In this document: piece after piece, positions 27,964 through 37,584 of the stretch
Position numbering within the stretch: the stretch's first letter is position 1
Layout: each line of letters opens with the position of its first letter
NCBI GenBank assembly: GCA_028577615.1
Contig: JAJSDU010000009.1
Span: 1-64,000, forward strand
Source: Nitrosomonas sp.
GTDB taxonomy: Bacteria > Pseudomonadota > Gammaproteobacteria > Burkholderiales > Nitrosomonadaceae
Direction: 5' to 3'
Length of the DNA: 64,000 nt
The notes under the pieces: model-generated
Told to the model about the DNA's origin: nothing
Database searches by the model: none
What the model saw: only the letters and a program-made list of their open reading frames with translations
Position numbers and translations under genes: made by a program

Positions 27964-28207
27964 TCAAAGGCAATGCTCTATGCGTGATGCTGATTGCGGG
28001 TTTTTCCTCATCTTCATTTTCATCGGCAGGCGGTGCGGCTTTATGCGTGAGTAGCGCTGCTTTCAGCCGGCTCAACGCCAACGGTAAATCTTTCGCCAGA
28101 ATGGCGCCAGGCACGGTCTCGCTGTGTCCCATCAACTTGATCATCTGCAACGCGACATCGCCAAACATGGTGATGTCGCCAACATCAGTCTTGAATGTTA
28201 CCAGCAT
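27911..28207 (-). CDS. DUF1840 family protein
   Basis: 98 residues starting MLVTFKTDVGDITMFGDVA, the signature opening of the family. A charged linker (PPADENEDEEKP) separates the two halves. Its stop lies 53 bp inside the end of the LysR gene. Function unknown. Confidence 0.85.
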   Translation of the reverse strand: MLVTFKTDVGDITMFGDVALQMIKLMGHSETVPGAILAKDLPLALSRLKAALLTHKAAPPADENEDEEKPAISITHRALPLISLLDAAARAGCDLMWD

Positions 28208-28260
28208 GTGATTATTCGAATGGCAGTCAAAGTCATTATTTCAGCGGTATTAATCGTGAA

Positions 28261-29349
28261 TTATTTACTGGCGCCGAGTTGCAGTGCGCGTACTCTGGAT
28301 TGTTCAAACGCTTCGGGCGAAACAGAGTCGGATTCCAGCCAGCCTTGCAGGTTGGACCGAACGATATCGGCAAGTGCGGCGATCCAGTCCGCGCGCTCGT
28401 TTAAACAAGGGATATAGTGATATTCCTTGCCGCCTGCTTCGATGAAAATTTTCTTTCCTTCGATAGCGATTTCTTCGAGCGTTTCGAGGCAATCCGAAAC
28501 GAAGCCGGGGCAAATAATATCGACGCGCCGGGTTTGATGCTTGCCGAGGTTTTCCAGTGTCTCCGCGGTGTAGGGTTGCAGCCACTGCGCGCGACCAAAG
28601 CGGGACTGAAAGCAAACCTGGTATCGCGATTGCTCCAGATTCAGCGTCTCAGCCAGCAGGCGTCCCGTTTTTTGACAGAAGCAGAAATACGGATCGCCTT
28701 TATCAAGGTTCTTGCGCGGTACGCCGTGAAAACTGATGATCAATTTATCCGGCTGTCCGTGCTGTTCCCAGTATTCACGTATGTTCTGCGCCAGCGCGGT
28801 GATGTATCCCGGATGATCGTGATATTGCTTGACGGTTCGAATGGCGGGCATATTCCGCATTTGGTTCAACGCCGCAAAAACGGCGTCCATGGCGGCAGCT
28901 GTGCTGCTTGCGGCGTATTGCGGAAACAGCGGAACAACCAGAATACGGTCGCATCCCGCGCTTTTCATTTTGTTCAGTACGCTGGCGACCGATGGGTTGC
29001 CAATATTCATTGCATATTCAACGACCAGCCTGCTGCTCACGGTATCGTGCAGCATTTCTGCCAATAACGCGGTCTGCCGCTCGGTATGTACTTTCAGGGG
29101 AGAACCTTCCGCCGTCCATATTAACGCATATTTTTCAGCCGATTGCTTAGGCCTGAAAGGTAAAATAAAACCGTGCAGTATGGGCCACCAGATCAGACGC
29201 GGAACTTCAATGACGCGTCGATTACTCAGAAATTCCTTCAAATAGGGCCGTACCGCCGCCGGTGTCGGCGCATCCGGTGTTCCCAGATTGATGAGCAGAA
29301 TACCCGTGTTTCCGGGCGAGCCATGTTGATAATCGGATTCCGTATTCAT
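28261..29349 (-). CDS. hemH: Ferrochelatase
   Basis: 362 residues, the normal bacterial length. It inserts ferrous iron into protoporphyrin IX as the last step of heme b synthesis. Visible features: [14 protein letters not shown] at the start, the catalytic His in IISFHGVP (about 202) and the conserved [13 protein letters not shown] (about 282) with the active-site Glu. Together with hemW it serves heme supply. Downstream of hrcA on the same strand, 54 bp away. Confidence 0.95.
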   Translation of the reverse strand: MNTESDYQHGSPGNTGILLINLGTPDAPTPAAVRPYLKEFLSNRRVIEVPRLIWWPILHGFILPFRPKQSAEKYALIWTAEGSPLKVHTERQTALLAEMLHDTVSSRLVVEYAMNIGNPSVASVLNKMKSAGCDRILVVPLFPQYAASSTAAAMDAVFAALNQMRNMPAIRTVKQYHDHPGYITALAQNIREYWEQHGQPDKLIISFHGVPRKNLDKGDPYFCFCQKTGRLLAETLNLEQSRYQVCFQSRFGRAQWLQPYTAETLENLGKHQTRRVDIICPGFVSDCLETLEEIAIEGKKIFIEAGGKEYHYIPCLNERADWIAALADIVRSNLQGWLESDSVSPEAFEQSRVRALQLGASK

Positions 29350-29403
29350 TGTTTAATCAGGCATCGGGTGAAATAAAATTGATATTCGTTGTGTCTGCTA
29401 GGT

Positions 29404-30429
29404 TTATTGCTGCGCAAGACTGCTCGACAGCAGTTTGGCAGTAATGTCAACAATCGGGATCACGCGCTCATAAGCCATGCGTCTTGGCCCAATAACGCCG
29501 ACCGTTCCCACGACAGCGCCTTCCATTTTGTAAGGCGCTGTAATGACACTGAAATCGTCAAAAGTGGTAATGTCGGATTCGCCGCCGATAAATATTTTTA
29601 CGCCGTGTGCATGCTGGCTCAGTTCGAGCAGTTGCAGCAGTTTGGTTTTGCGTTCAAAAATTTCAAAAAGATTTTTCAGGCTGGCCAGGTTCTCCGAAGT
29701 ATCCAGTGTATCCAGCAGTTTGCGTTCTCCGGCAAGTACGATGACTTCGCTGTTTTCGCTTGCAGCGGCGCCACCGGCCTCAATAGCCGCATTCATCAGT
29801 CCGATCATATCCTGACGGAGCTGCTTCAGCTCCTTGTGAATGCGGTTGTGGATTTCATCCAGCGTACAGCCTGCATAGTGCTGATTGATGAAATTACTGG
29901 CTTCGATCAGATCGGACTGGCTGTACGCAACATCAGTGAAAATAATCCGGTTCTGTACATCGCCTTCCGGGGTCACAATGATCAAAAGAATCCGCTTTTC
30001 CGATAATGCCATGAATTCAATATAACGGAAGACCGCGCCAGTTCGTTTGGGTGTGACGACAATGCCTGCGAAATGCGTCAATTCGGACAGTAACTGCGAT
30101 GCCATATTGACGAGGCGGGATGGGTTATCCGGCAGTAATTGGTTTTCCAGGTGAAGCAGTTCATTTTCAGCAAGCGATTTGATCACCAGAAGCTTATCGA
30201 CAAAGAAACGATAGCCTTTGGCTGTCGGCACCCTGCCTGCGGATGTATGCGGACTCATCACCAGGCCCATTTCTTCGAGATCTGCCATGACGTTGCGGAT
30301 TGTGGCGGGACTCAGTTCCAGTCCGGAGAATCTGGAAAGTGACCGCGATCCGACCGGCTGTCCTTCATGGATATAACGCTCTACCAGGGTTTTTAATAGT
30401 ATTTGGGCACGTTCGTTAAGCATAGACAT
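29404..30429 (-). CDS. hrcA: Heat-inducible transcription repressor HrcA
   Basis: 341 residues. N-terminal winged helix (LVERYIHEGQPVGSRSL, LSPATIRNVMADLEEMGL, SPHTSAGRVPTAKGYRFFVD), followed by the GAF-like and dimerisation domains. ATG at 30429 or 30423 (MLNERAQ); the second matches family starts better. HrcA represses heat-shock chaperone genes through CIRCE elements; no CIRCE is visible upstream of its own gene in this window. Confidence 0.95.
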   Translation of the reverse strand: MSMLNERAQILLKTLVERYIHEGQPVGSRSLSRFSGLELSPATIRNVMADLEEMGLVMSPHTSAGRVPTAKGYRFFVDKLLVIKSLAENELLHLENQLLPDNPSRLVNMASQLLSELTHFAGIVVTPKRTGAVFRYIEFMALSEKRILLIIVTPEGDVQNRIIFTDVAYSQSDLIEASNFINQHYAGCTLDEIHNRIHKELKQLRQDMIGLMNAAIEAGGAAASENSEVIVLAGERKLLDTLDTSENLASLKNLFEIFERKTKLLQLLELSQHAHGVKIFIGGESDITTFDDFSVITAPYKMEGAVVGTVGVIGPRRMAYERVIPIVDITAKLLSSSLAQQ

Positions 30430-30811
30430 AATGGGTTAATTCTACAACATTCTTTGATTGTTTAACGTCGTCTTTGCGTTTTGCTGGAAATGTATTTATC
30501 TTGCTGCGTTTGTAATAATGCTAATATGGGCTTGCCAGCATTTTTTCACTGTCAGGAAGGAATGAAAATTGCACGACAGGTATCCGGTTGTTTTTGATTG
30601 CAGAAGCTTTGGGAAATTTCAACGGATCCGGTTTTTATCAGTGATTCTACTGCATCTGATTCAAAGCGTGTCAATGGTTCCGCGGGTTGTTGAATCCTGT
30701 ATCTGTAACGGTAGAATGTGCGTTTAAATGTATTAAGCTGGGATATTACTGCTTTAAATTATTCATTATTCATTTTTCGGCATGTTTTCATTATTTTTCT
30801 AATATTCAGTA
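30430..30811. other. Divergent hrcA-nadK intergenic region
   Basis: About 380 bp holding the two divergent promoters. No CIRCE repeat, no small gene and no strong hairpin were seen. Confidence 0.5.
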
Positions 30812-31684
30812 ATGAATTATCCATTTAAGACGATTGCGCTGATTGGCAAACACAGGAATGAAGAGATCGCGGCACTGATACCTGATCTTGCCGGATTTCT
30901 GACAGAATTGCACTACGAAGTGTATATCGACCAGTTGACCGCATCGTATTTGGCCGTTAATACCTGCAAAACGTTAACACTGGAGGAAATAGGTCATCAG
31001 GCCGATCTTGCCGTCGTGATGGGCGGTGACGGCACAATGCTGAATATTGCGCGCGTACTGGCGTCAAACGATGTGCCATTGATTGGCATCAACCTGGGAA
31101 GACTCGGCTTTTTGACCGATCTGTCTACTGACAGTATGCAGGAAACACTGCGTGAAATGCTGCAGGGGCAGTATACGACTGAACGGCGCATGCTGTTATA
31201 CGCCGAAGTTGTGCGGGGTGACGACAGTGTTTTCAATGCGCTGGCATTTAATGACGTCGTCCTCTATCGCGGCACGAGCAGCGGCATGATCGAATTTCAG
31301 GTCAGCATCAATAATGAGTATGTCTGTACCATGCGTTCGGATGGGCTGATTGTGGCAACACCGAATGGATCAACAGCGTATGCTTTGTCATCCGGCGGAC
31401 CCATTCTGCACCCAAGCCTTGATCTGATCGAACTGGTGCCGGTATGCCCGCATACATTGAGTAATCGCCCGATTGTCGTTGGTCCCGACGCGAGCATTGA
31501 GATCCACATGCTCAGTTCACTCGATTCCCGCGTGCATTGTGACAGTCACTCGAGTTTCGATCTCGTGCAATCCGACCGTATTGTCGTGCGGCGGTATCCG
31601 AAAACGGTTCGTCTGTTGCACCCTATGAATCACAGTTATTACCGGATGTTGCGTGAAAAACTGAGCTGGAGTGAATTGCATTAA
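30812..31684 (+). CDS. nadK: NAD kinase
   Basis: 290 residues. ATP-dependent phosphorylation of NAD to NADP. Diagnostic motifs: VVMGGDGTMLNIAR (about 69) with the catalytic GGDG, INLGRLGFLTD, and NGSTAYALSSGGPI (about 185). The start has no clear Shine-Dalgarno sequence. Immediately upstream of recN, a widespread proteobacterial pairing. Confidence 0.96.
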   Translation: MNYPFKTIALIGKHRNEEIAALIPDLAGFLTELHYEVYIDQLTASYLAVNTCKTLTLEEIGHQADLAVVMGGDGTMLNIARVLASNDVPLIGINLGRLGFLTDLSTDSMQETLREMLQGQYTTERRMLLYAEVVRGDDSVFNALAFNDVVLYRGTSSGMIEFQVSINNEYVCTMRSDGLIVATPNGSTAYALSSGGPILHPSLDLIELVPVCPHTLSNRPIVVGPDASIEIHMLSSLDSRVHCDSHSSFDLVQSDRIVVRRYPKTVRLLHPMNHSYYRMLREKLSWSELH

Positions 31685-31698
31685 CGCCGTTGACGATT

Positions 31699-33414
31699 AT
31701 GCTCAAACACTTAAGCATCACGAATTTTGTCATTGTGGAGCGGATGGAACTGGAGTTTTCATCCGGCTTTACTGTTCTGACCGGAGAGACTGGCGCCGGA
31801 AAATCCATTCTGATCGATGCACTGTCGCTGGTTCTGGGTGAGCGGGGTGATGCCGGCCAAATCAGGCAGGATTGCACGCGGGCAGAAATCAGCGCGTTGT
31901 TCGATATCAGCGCGCTGGCCGGTCTATCAGCGTGGCTGGATGAGCATGATCTGCAGGGTGACGCAGGAGAATGCCTGTTGCGGCGAACGCTGGATGCGAA
32001 CGGCCGGTCGCGCGCCTATATCAATGGCTATGCCGCGACGCTACTGCAACTGCGCGCAGTGGGTGAATACCTGGTTGCCATTCACAGTCAGCATGCGCAT
32101 CAGTTACTGCTTCAGAAGGATGCGCAGCGGGAATTGCTCGATGCATTCGCCCATTGCCGTGAATTGGCGCAAAACATTAAAACAGCATATAAACACTGGC
32201 AGGACGCACGGCGTCTGAGAATCGCCTGTGAGCAGCAGATGACCGAGCTGCAGAACAAACGGGAGCAGCTTTTGTGGCAGATCGGTGAGCTTTCCGCTTT
32301 GAATTTTTCGCCTGCGGAATGGGAAATCCTGCAAAGCGACCATCATCGTTTGTCACATCTTGCGGGCCTGCTGGAAGCGGCCGAATCGGCTCTTGGCACA
32401 CTATCCGATAATGAAGCGGCGGTTTTTGGCCAAATCAATGCAGCCAAAAACCAGCTGCAGCAGGTGGCCGGGTATGACCCGCAGTTGCAGGAAATGATTG
32501 ACTTGCTCGAATCCGCGCAGATACAAGTGCAGGAATGCATTTATGAATTGCGGCACTATCATCAGCAATTGGATCTGGATCCGCAGTCATTGCAGGAAAT
32601 GGAACAGCGCCTGGCTGCAATACATCATCTGGCGCGCAGATACCAGATGTCGCCGGAAGAATTGCCCGATTTGCTGGAAAAATTAACAGCGCAGCGTGAT
32701 GCCCTGGATGACGCTGAAAATCTGGAAAAACTGATCGAGCAGGAAAATGCCGCATTGCGCACTTATCAGGCGCTGGCCGCGGAATTGAGCGTAAAACGTG
32801 CTGGCGCGGCGCAGGAAATGAGCCAGGCAGTTACGGAATCCATGCAGACACTGGCGATGGCAGGCGGTGCTTTTTCAGTATCATTGAACCCGCTGGATGA
32901 AGGCGGGGCTGACGGACTCGAGCAAGTCGAGTTTCAGGTCGCCGCGCATAAAAGCCTGCAACTTAAACCGCTGGCAAAAGTTGCCTCCGGCGGTGAATTG
33001 TCGCGAATCAGCCTGGCCATACAGGTCATCGCCAGTCGCTCCGGGATGGCGCCGACATTGATATTCGATGAAGTTGATGTTGGCATCGGCGGACGCGTAG
33101 CCGAGATTGTCGGGCAGTTGCTCAAGCAGCTAGGCCGTTCACGTCAGGTATTGTGCATTACGCATTTACCGCAGGTCGCTGCAACTGGCGATCATCACTG
33201 GCAGGTCATGAAATCCGGCGCGGATGATAATCAGCAGGTTAACAGCCGGATCGAAGTGCTGGATGAATCTTCGCGCATAGCGGAAATTGCCCGCATGCTG
33301 GGCGGCGTGAAAATTACCGAAGCGACGCTCGAACATGCCGCCGAGATGCTGCGCGGCAGCCGCAATTCCGCTGGAAAAAGCAGAAAGAAAAATAATGCAG
33401 GATTTAGCGAATGA
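31699..33414 (+). CDS. recN: DNA repair protein RecN
   Basis: 571 residues from ATG 31699 (MLKHLSITNFVIVERMEL matches family starts; TTG 31690 is rejected). SMC-like ATPase of recombinational double-strand-break repair: Walker A GETGAGKS (about 33), central coiled coils with heptads in 160-370, signature ASGGELSRISLA (about 430) and Walker B TLIFDEVDVGIGG. The 3' end overlaps the convergent spermidine-synthase-like gene by 11 bp. Confidence 0.96.
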   Translation: MLKHLSITNFVIVERMELEFSSGFTVLTGETGAGKSILIDALSLVLGERGDAGQIRQDCTRAEISALFDISALAGLSAWLDEHDLQGDAGECLLRRTLDANGRSRAYINGYAATLLQLRAVGEYLVAIHSQHAHQLLLQKDAQRELLDAFAHCRELAQNIKTAYKHWQDARRLRIACEQQMTELQNKREQLLWQIGELSALNFSPAEWEILQSDHHRLSHLAGLLEAAESALGTLSDNEAAVFGQINAAKNQLQQVAGYDPQLQEMIDLLESAQIQVQECIYELRHYHQQLDLDPQSLQEMEQRLAAIHHLARRYQMSPEELPDLLEKLTAQRDALDDAENLEKLIEQENAALRTYQALAAELSVKRAGAAQEMSQAVTESMQTLAMAGGAFSVSLNPLDEGGADGLEQVEFQVAAHKSLQLKPLAKVASGGELSRISLAIQVIASRSGMAPTLIFDEVDVGIGGRVAEIVGQLLKQLGRSRQVLCITHLPQVAATGDHHWQVMKSGADDNQQVNSRIEVLDESSRIAEIARMLGGVKITEATLEHAAEMLRGSRNSAGKSRKKNNAGFSE

Positions 33415-34987
33415 AATAACCTGGGCCGATAGCGTCGACCATCATCGAGCGATACTGTTCCGATTTGCGGGTCTGCATCGATTCCAGCGGATTCAGATTA
33501 TCGGTCAGAACAAGGCCGCGATTCCAATCGAGATCGATAAGCCGTTGTTTGAGCCAGCGGCTTTGGTCATGCCGCAGGTGATTCATCCTGGCGCTGTCAT
33601 CCGGATTGCTGTCAGGATTGATGGAAATCGGGTAATTGGCCGCAAGAAAAATAAAATCGTTGAATTCGCGACCAGGCTCGGAAATCAGTGCAATCTGGTG
33701 TGAAAAGACACTTGCCAATGTTTTGGCCACGGAAGCAAGCGCCGGGTTTTTTCCTTCTTCATAAAAAGCGACGAAATTGAGCGCGATCATGCCGCGATCG
33801 GATAGCAGCGCCTGCAATTGCCGCATGGTTTCCATGGTCAGCAGGTGAACCGGTTCAGACCCGCCGGTAAAGACATCCATGATGATCAAATCATAGGGCC
33901 CCTGCAGTTTGCGGATCTCATAACGCGCATCGCCGATAATGGTTTTCCCGGTAGGGGAGAAATCGAAATACTCACGCGCCGCTTCAGCCACAACCGGATC
34001 AATTTCCAGCGTATCCGTCCTGATGCCGTGCTGCTTTAGCGCCGAGACCATATGACCGGCGCCCTGGCCGATCAGCAACGCGGTTTTCATGCCCGGCGTC
34101 AATGCGGGCAATAGCGATACAACCTCCTGGTAGGTCAATATATTCTGACCGTGACGGATTGTCGCGGCGCCTATGGCGGACGCGTCAACCGCCAGCAGAC
34201 GGTAATCGCTACCCGGATTGTCGATTACGCGTACCCAGCCATACAGACTTTCGCGTTCAAATCGTGTTTGAAACGGACCTTCGTCGTTGAGCGGCTGCTT
34301 TCCGGATGCGGCGACGTAAGGCAGCAGAATGAAACTGAGCATTGCAATGATTCCGACGGACGGCAAGGCATGCGCGGGCCTGATGCGCCTGCGTTCAAAG
34401 TAAACCACGCCAAAGGATAACACCAGCAAAGCGATGCCAACGCCGATAAAAATCTCGCGTGAACCGACTTGGGGAAACAGATAAAAACCCAGAAAGAGCG
34501 TGCCGATAACGCTGCCGACTGTGCTGACGGCATAAATCGAACCAGTGCTGGCGCCAACGCCGTTCAGGCTCGACGTGGCGAGTTTAACCGCGAACGGTCC
34601 GACCATGCCCAGCATGAACAGGCTGGGCGTAAACAGTACCAGCGTGCTGACAAATGTTCCCATGCGTAGACCCAGCGGATCGGTTGCCAACAGCACGGGC
34701 GCGGTAAACCAGGGCACCAGCAGCGTCAATAAACCGGCGAGTGCGATAATGAATGCCAGACCGGCCCGTTTTGCCCGGTCCGCCCAGTGACCGCCGATGA
34801 AATACCCTAGAGCCAAAGCGATCAGTGTCACCGCGATCACTGAAGTCCAGACATACAGACTTGCGCCGTAAAACGGCGCAATCAACCGTGTACCCAGCAA
34901 CTCGATGACCATGACCGCTGCGCCGGTCAGAAAAACGGTGACATATAACCACAAATAACGAAAAGAATTAGCTTGAAATAAGCTCAT
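33404..34987 (-). CDS. Membrane-bound spermidine-synthase-like protein
   Basis: 527 residues from ATG 34987. The N-terminal ~210 residues form about seven membrane segments (YVTVFLTGAAVMVIELLGTRL onward), then a short link and a soluble aminopropyltransferase-like Rossmann domain (about 230-500) with ALLIGQGAGHMVSALK and DLIIMDVFTGGSEPVHL. This is the common fused MFS/spermidine-synthase type, whose reaction is unproven. Confidence 0.85.
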   Translation of the reverse strand: MSLFQANSFRYLWLYVTVFLTGAAVMVIELLGTRLIAPFYGASLYVWTSVIAVTLIALALGYFIGGHWADRAKRAGLAFIIALAGLLTLLVPWFTAPVLLATDPLGLRMGTFVSTLVLFTPSLFMLGMVGPFAVKLATSSLNGVGASTGSIYAVSTVGSVIGTLFLGFYLFPQVGSREIFIGVGIALLVLSFGVVYFERRRIRPAHALPSVGIIAMLSFILLPYVAASGKQPLNDEGPFQTRFERESLYGWVRVIDNPGSDYRLLAVDASAIGAATIRHGQNILTYQEVVSLLPALTPGMKTALLIGQGAGHMVSALKQHGIRTDTLEIDPVVAEAAREYFDFSPTGKTIIGDARYEIRKLQGPYDLIIMDVFTGGSEPVHLLTMETMRQLQALLSDRGMIALNFVAFYEEGKNPALASVAKTLASVFSHQIALISEPGREFNDFIFLAANYPISINPDSNPDDSARMNHLRHDQSRWLKQRLIDLDWNRGLVLTDNLNPLESMQTRKSEQYRSMMVDAIGPGYFIR

Positions 34988-35220
34988 CAAGAATTACCCG
35001 TCGCGTGATTAGTGCGTGGAAACGCGGGAAACGCAATGCAGGGGGATTTGAAAATCAGCCTGAAGAGCGCAACAGTGCGGTAAACTTGTAGAAAGTGATT
35101 CATGAATAATAGAATGTTTGCGGGAACAGGCAGACAAAAATACAAACAGGTGTCTGCAATAAGCGCTCACTTCAGTTGTGAATAATCCGTGATTTTATAG
35201 CGTGCCGCATTGCGTGAGAA

Positions 35221-35237
35221 TGCGGCAAATTGTCGCA
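35221..35237. promoter_or_regulatory. Palindromic operator candidate (copy a)
   Basis: TGCGGCAAATTGTCGCA, a 17-bp near-perfect palindrome of the family TGCGRCA-N3-TGYCGCA. In reverse complement it is identical over 17 bp to the copies at 37449 and 38416. Confidence 0.65.
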
Positions 35238-35292
35238 CCGGTGTATGGCTGCGCGGATGAGCCGATGATCATGCGCATGAGAGCTGACCAAC

Positions 35293-35326
35293 TGCGGCGA
35301 TATACCGCATGCGACATTATGCCGCA
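35293..35326. promoter_or_regulatory. Back-to-back palindrome pair (copies b1, b2)
   Basis: TGCGGCGATATACCGCA at 35293-35309 is followed without gap by TGCGACATTATGCCGCA at 35310-35326. The direct abutment, repeated at 35704-35737, suggests cooperative binding by two dimers. Confidence 0.65.
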
Positions 35327-35593
35327 TTGATTAATCTGATTTTTTGCGCGATAGTAAAAAACGTTCAGTTTGATACAGCGCGGTACAGCAAGAAACATCT
35401 GCCTGTTCACTGTTCATTAATGACTGAATTAAACATGTGATATAGCCTTTGGTATTTTTTGTCTTTTCCTCCCAGGAGGTGCTACAGCGTATATCCGGAT
35501 TTTTACAGGTTACCTCGGCTCATGAGTTGCTCACTCAGCGATAAGAGATCCACTATCCTGATCAATCCGGCGGCAACCTGTATCACCTCCACC
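35293..35593 (+). repeat. Imperfect tandem duplication, unit 1
   Basis: About 300 bp. It starts at the palindrome pair, continues with ATTGATTAATCTGATTTTTT and GCGCGATAGTAAAAAA, passes ATTAAAC(A/G)TGTGATATAGC, TTTCCTCCC(A/T)(T/G)GAGGTG and TCCTGATCAATCCG, and ends near GGCAACCTGTATCACC. Unit 2 repeats these blocks in order. Confidence 0.75.
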
Positions 35594-35703
35594 CTCATTC
35601 TTGACTTTACCCCCACAATTTTGCTTTGCGGTTGTTCGCGCAAAGTCTTTGAGTATGGAATTTTCAGACTGCCGTACGGCTTTGCTCATGGCATTTAATC
35701 GAC

Positions 35704-35737
35704 TGCGGCGATGTGCCGCATGTGACATTATGCCGCA
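35704..35737. promoter_or_regulatory. Back-to-back palindrome pair (copies b1', b2')
   Basis: TGCGGCGATGTGCCGCA at 35704-35720 is followed directly by TGTGACATTATGCCGCA at 35721-35737, the counterpart of the pair at 35293. Confidence 0.65.
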
Positions 35738-35979
35738 TTGATTAATCTGATTTTTTGCGCGATAGTAAAAAAGCATCCAGTTTGATGCAGTGCGATACAG
35801 TATGAAGCATCTATTCACTGATGATTGAATTAAACGTGTGATATAGCTTTGAAGTTTTTTCCTCCCTTGAGGTGTCACGGAGTCTGTTTGGATTTTTCAG
35901 GATTTTCTCGATCAGTATGAGTTACTCACCATAGGTTTGCACTTTCCTGATCAATCCGACAGCAATCTGTGGCACCCCT
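35704..35979 (+). repeat. Imperfect tandem duplication, unit 2
   Basis: About 275 bp, same order of blocks as unit 1, with scattered substitutions and small deletions. The first ~60 bp, covering the palindromes and the sequence up to GCGCGATAGTAAAAAA, are best conserved. Confidence 0.75.
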
Positions 35980-36098
35980 TTTTTTACATTTGATCGCCAG
36001 CACAGCCGAAGCGTGCAGCCGGGATTTCCACAATGCGATTGCCCGCCAACTCTTCCAGATTTTCAGATAAAGCTTAAAACTGGATTGCAGAATTCAAC

Positions 36099-36115
36099 TG
36101 CGACAATTTGCCACA
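36099..36115. promoter_or_regulatory. Palindromic operator candidate (copy c)
   Basis: TGCGACAATTTGCCACA, one mismatch from copies d and e. It lies 47 bp before the ATG of a decayed exported-protein gene. Confidence 0.6.
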
Positions 36116-36162
36116 TTGTTTTTGCGGTTCTCTTGATAGATTCTAAAAAAGGATCAGAAACG

Positions 36163-36309
36163 ATGGTGTCAAATGTACTTTTAAAAGCGTCTTGCGTGTC
36201 ATTCTTCGCGTCGTGACCTGCAGGCGTTGCCGTCGCGGCTGATCCTTGCAGTATTAACATGTTGGTTTACAGGTCCTCCCATGGAAGCGTTGCATGGATT
36301 CATCAATGA
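36163..36309 (+). pseudogene. Remnant of an exported-protein gene (nonsense-interrupted signal peptide)
   Basis: From ATG 36163 the frame reads MVSNVLLKASCVSFFAS, then a TGA at 36214, then PAGVAVAADPCSINM and on to another stop at 36307. Ignoring the first stop, this is a normal signal peptide with an AxA-type end (VAVAAD). A purine-rich AAAAAAGGATCAG precedes the ATG, and palindrome copy c lies upstream as in the intact genes at 37585 and 38568. Most likely a decayed relative or fragment of this gene set. Confidence 0.45.
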
Positions 36310-36517
36310 TTCGGTTACGTCGGTGAAATTGGATAGCCCGTTGATTGCCGTTCGGATCGTTTAAATATGCATGCGTGCAATGCTTCCTCCCGTGACTTCG
36401 AATGTTGGCCTTGTATATCAAATCTAACCTTGGTTTCGGCCCTTCAGTGTCCGTCAACGATGAAGAGGAGGTTTTTTGGAAAAATGGAAAATATATTAAT
36501 CGAGAGAGAAAAATAAG

Positions 36518-37327
36518 ATGATGAATCGTAATAAAAAAATTGAACGCACAGAGACGAAGGCAGTTTTGGCGATTACAGCAGCCTCGCTGATTATGCTGGC
36601 GAGCCATGAGGTTTCCGCACATACGCGATTAACGGTTTCAAAGACAAAAGAAAGCTCCGCGGCGCATGGTACGACTACGACAGCAGTGAATATTCCGCAT
36701 GGTTGTGGTGATAACTCGGTGATTGGCAATGTCTTCTTTTTACCGGACACCAATGCGAATCCCATCATTCAGACTTCTTCGGACAATTTTGCTACGGTTG
36801 AGACGCTTGATGGGGCGTCTGCACTCGATTATATCGTCAATGCACCGTTCATCCGGTTGATCAAAAGCCGCGATGTCTTTGACACGGTTGATTTTATCAA
36901 TGATCCGCTGGGCAACCCGATCGGATTCTGGGCCGCCGGTGGTGAAATTCCTGCACGTAACTGGGTAGGGCAAATGCCGATGAACATAACTGCGGTAGCC
37001 ATTCAACCGGCATCCTGTGCGGCTAGAGTAGTCTTTGTGCCGGCGATTGCCAATCCATGTAAGATGTCTTCAATGGCCCAAATTGATGGCAAGAATGCGG
37101 AAGATCCCAATGTCGATTTCTGGACCTCACCTGATGCAGGCAGTAAATGGGATTCACCAAATTGGACCTATCCGGCGACATTTACCGTAGAGCGTGATCT
37201 TGAAAATAATCCACTGCCGTCAAGTTGCGGTACTGGTGTTGCAGTACGCATTTTCCCTTCGGCTGCGCAATTAGATCGTGATATGCCAGTCAGAATCAAT
37301 GGCCAACAAGTCTGGCCGTTGCCTTAA
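36518..37327 (+). CDS. Exported YcnI/DUF1775-like protein with predicted mature N-terminal His (paralogue 1)
   Basis: 269 residues. Signal peptide 1-34 ends VSA, so the predicted first mature residue is His35 (HTRLTVSKT). Then follow PHGCGDNSVIGNVFFLP, GFWAAGGEIPARNW, paired cysteines in PASCAARVVFVPAIANPC, and a C-terminal block ENNPLPSSCGTGVAV, PSAAQLDRDMPV, NGQQVWPLP that is nearly identical in the next gene. N-terminal His followed by a (G/P)HxC block resembles YcnI/DUF1775 copper proteins (monohistidine brace). Assignment is by pattern, not alignment. GAGAGAGAAAAAT precedes the start. Confidence 0.7.
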   Translation: MMNRNKKIERTETKAVLAITAASLIMLASHEVSAHTRLTVSKTKESSAAHGTTTTAVNIPHGCGDNSVIGNVFFLPDTNANPIIQTSSDNFATVETLDGASALDYIVNAPFIRLIKSRDVFDTVDFINDPLGNPIGFWAAGGEIPARNWVGQMPMNITAVAIQPASCAARVVFVPAIANPCKMSSMAQIDGKNAEDPNVDFWTSPDAGSKWDSPNWTYPATFTVERDLENNPLPSSCGTGVAVRIFPSAAQLDRDMPVRINGQQVWPLP

Positions 37328-37448
37328 CAAGATACTGACTATCACTTTTCCGGAAATGGAAAGTATGGGTTTTTCTGAGTGGTTTTCCTTGTTTGAGCCG
37401 GTAGCTGCCGCGTAAATAGCGGATGATTACCGGTTTCCAATGAACGGG

Positions 37449-37465
37449 TGCGACAATTTGCCGCA
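37449..37465. promoter_or_regulatory. Palindromic operator candidate (copy d)
   Basis: TGCGACAATTTGCCGCA lies 119 bp upstream of paralogue 2. Downstream blocks ATTAAT and TTTGCACGATACT match ATTAAT and TTTGCGCGATAGT of the duplicated units, suggesting a shared promoter module. Confidence 0.7.
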
Positions 37466-37584
37466 TTGTTTTTCATTAATGTTTGCACGATACTGCCGCG
37501 AAGTGATGGAATTGAATAATGTTCGTTTCATTGCAGGAATAGTGTATTTCCGTATTTTTTATATCAATAAAACAAAGGTACAGA

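Larger units (their letters stand above)
34988..36162. other. Gene-poor region rich in palindromes and duplications
   Basis: About 1.2 kb without a credible protein gene; open frames here lack ribosome sites and conserved features. It carries four full 17-bp palindromes in two back-to-back pairs, one isolated copy at 35221 and one at 36099, and a tandem duplication described separately. A perfect CATGCGCATG palindrome lies at 35270-35279. Confidence 0.6.

Noticed and set aside
30430-30811. CIRCE element upstream of hrcA
   Set aside because: No TTAGCACTC-N9-GAGTGCTAA-like repeat is present.
35459-35698. 79-residue frame in the duplicated region
   Set aside because: Not preserved in the second unit and without protein-like composition.
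35293-35979. Insertion sequence
   Set aside because: No transposase, no terminal inverted repeats and no target duplication; it is a tandem duplication.
37470-37500. Sigma-54 promoter before paralogue 2
   Set aside because: TTGCACG and CTGC resemble the elements but lack the invariant GG and correct spacing.
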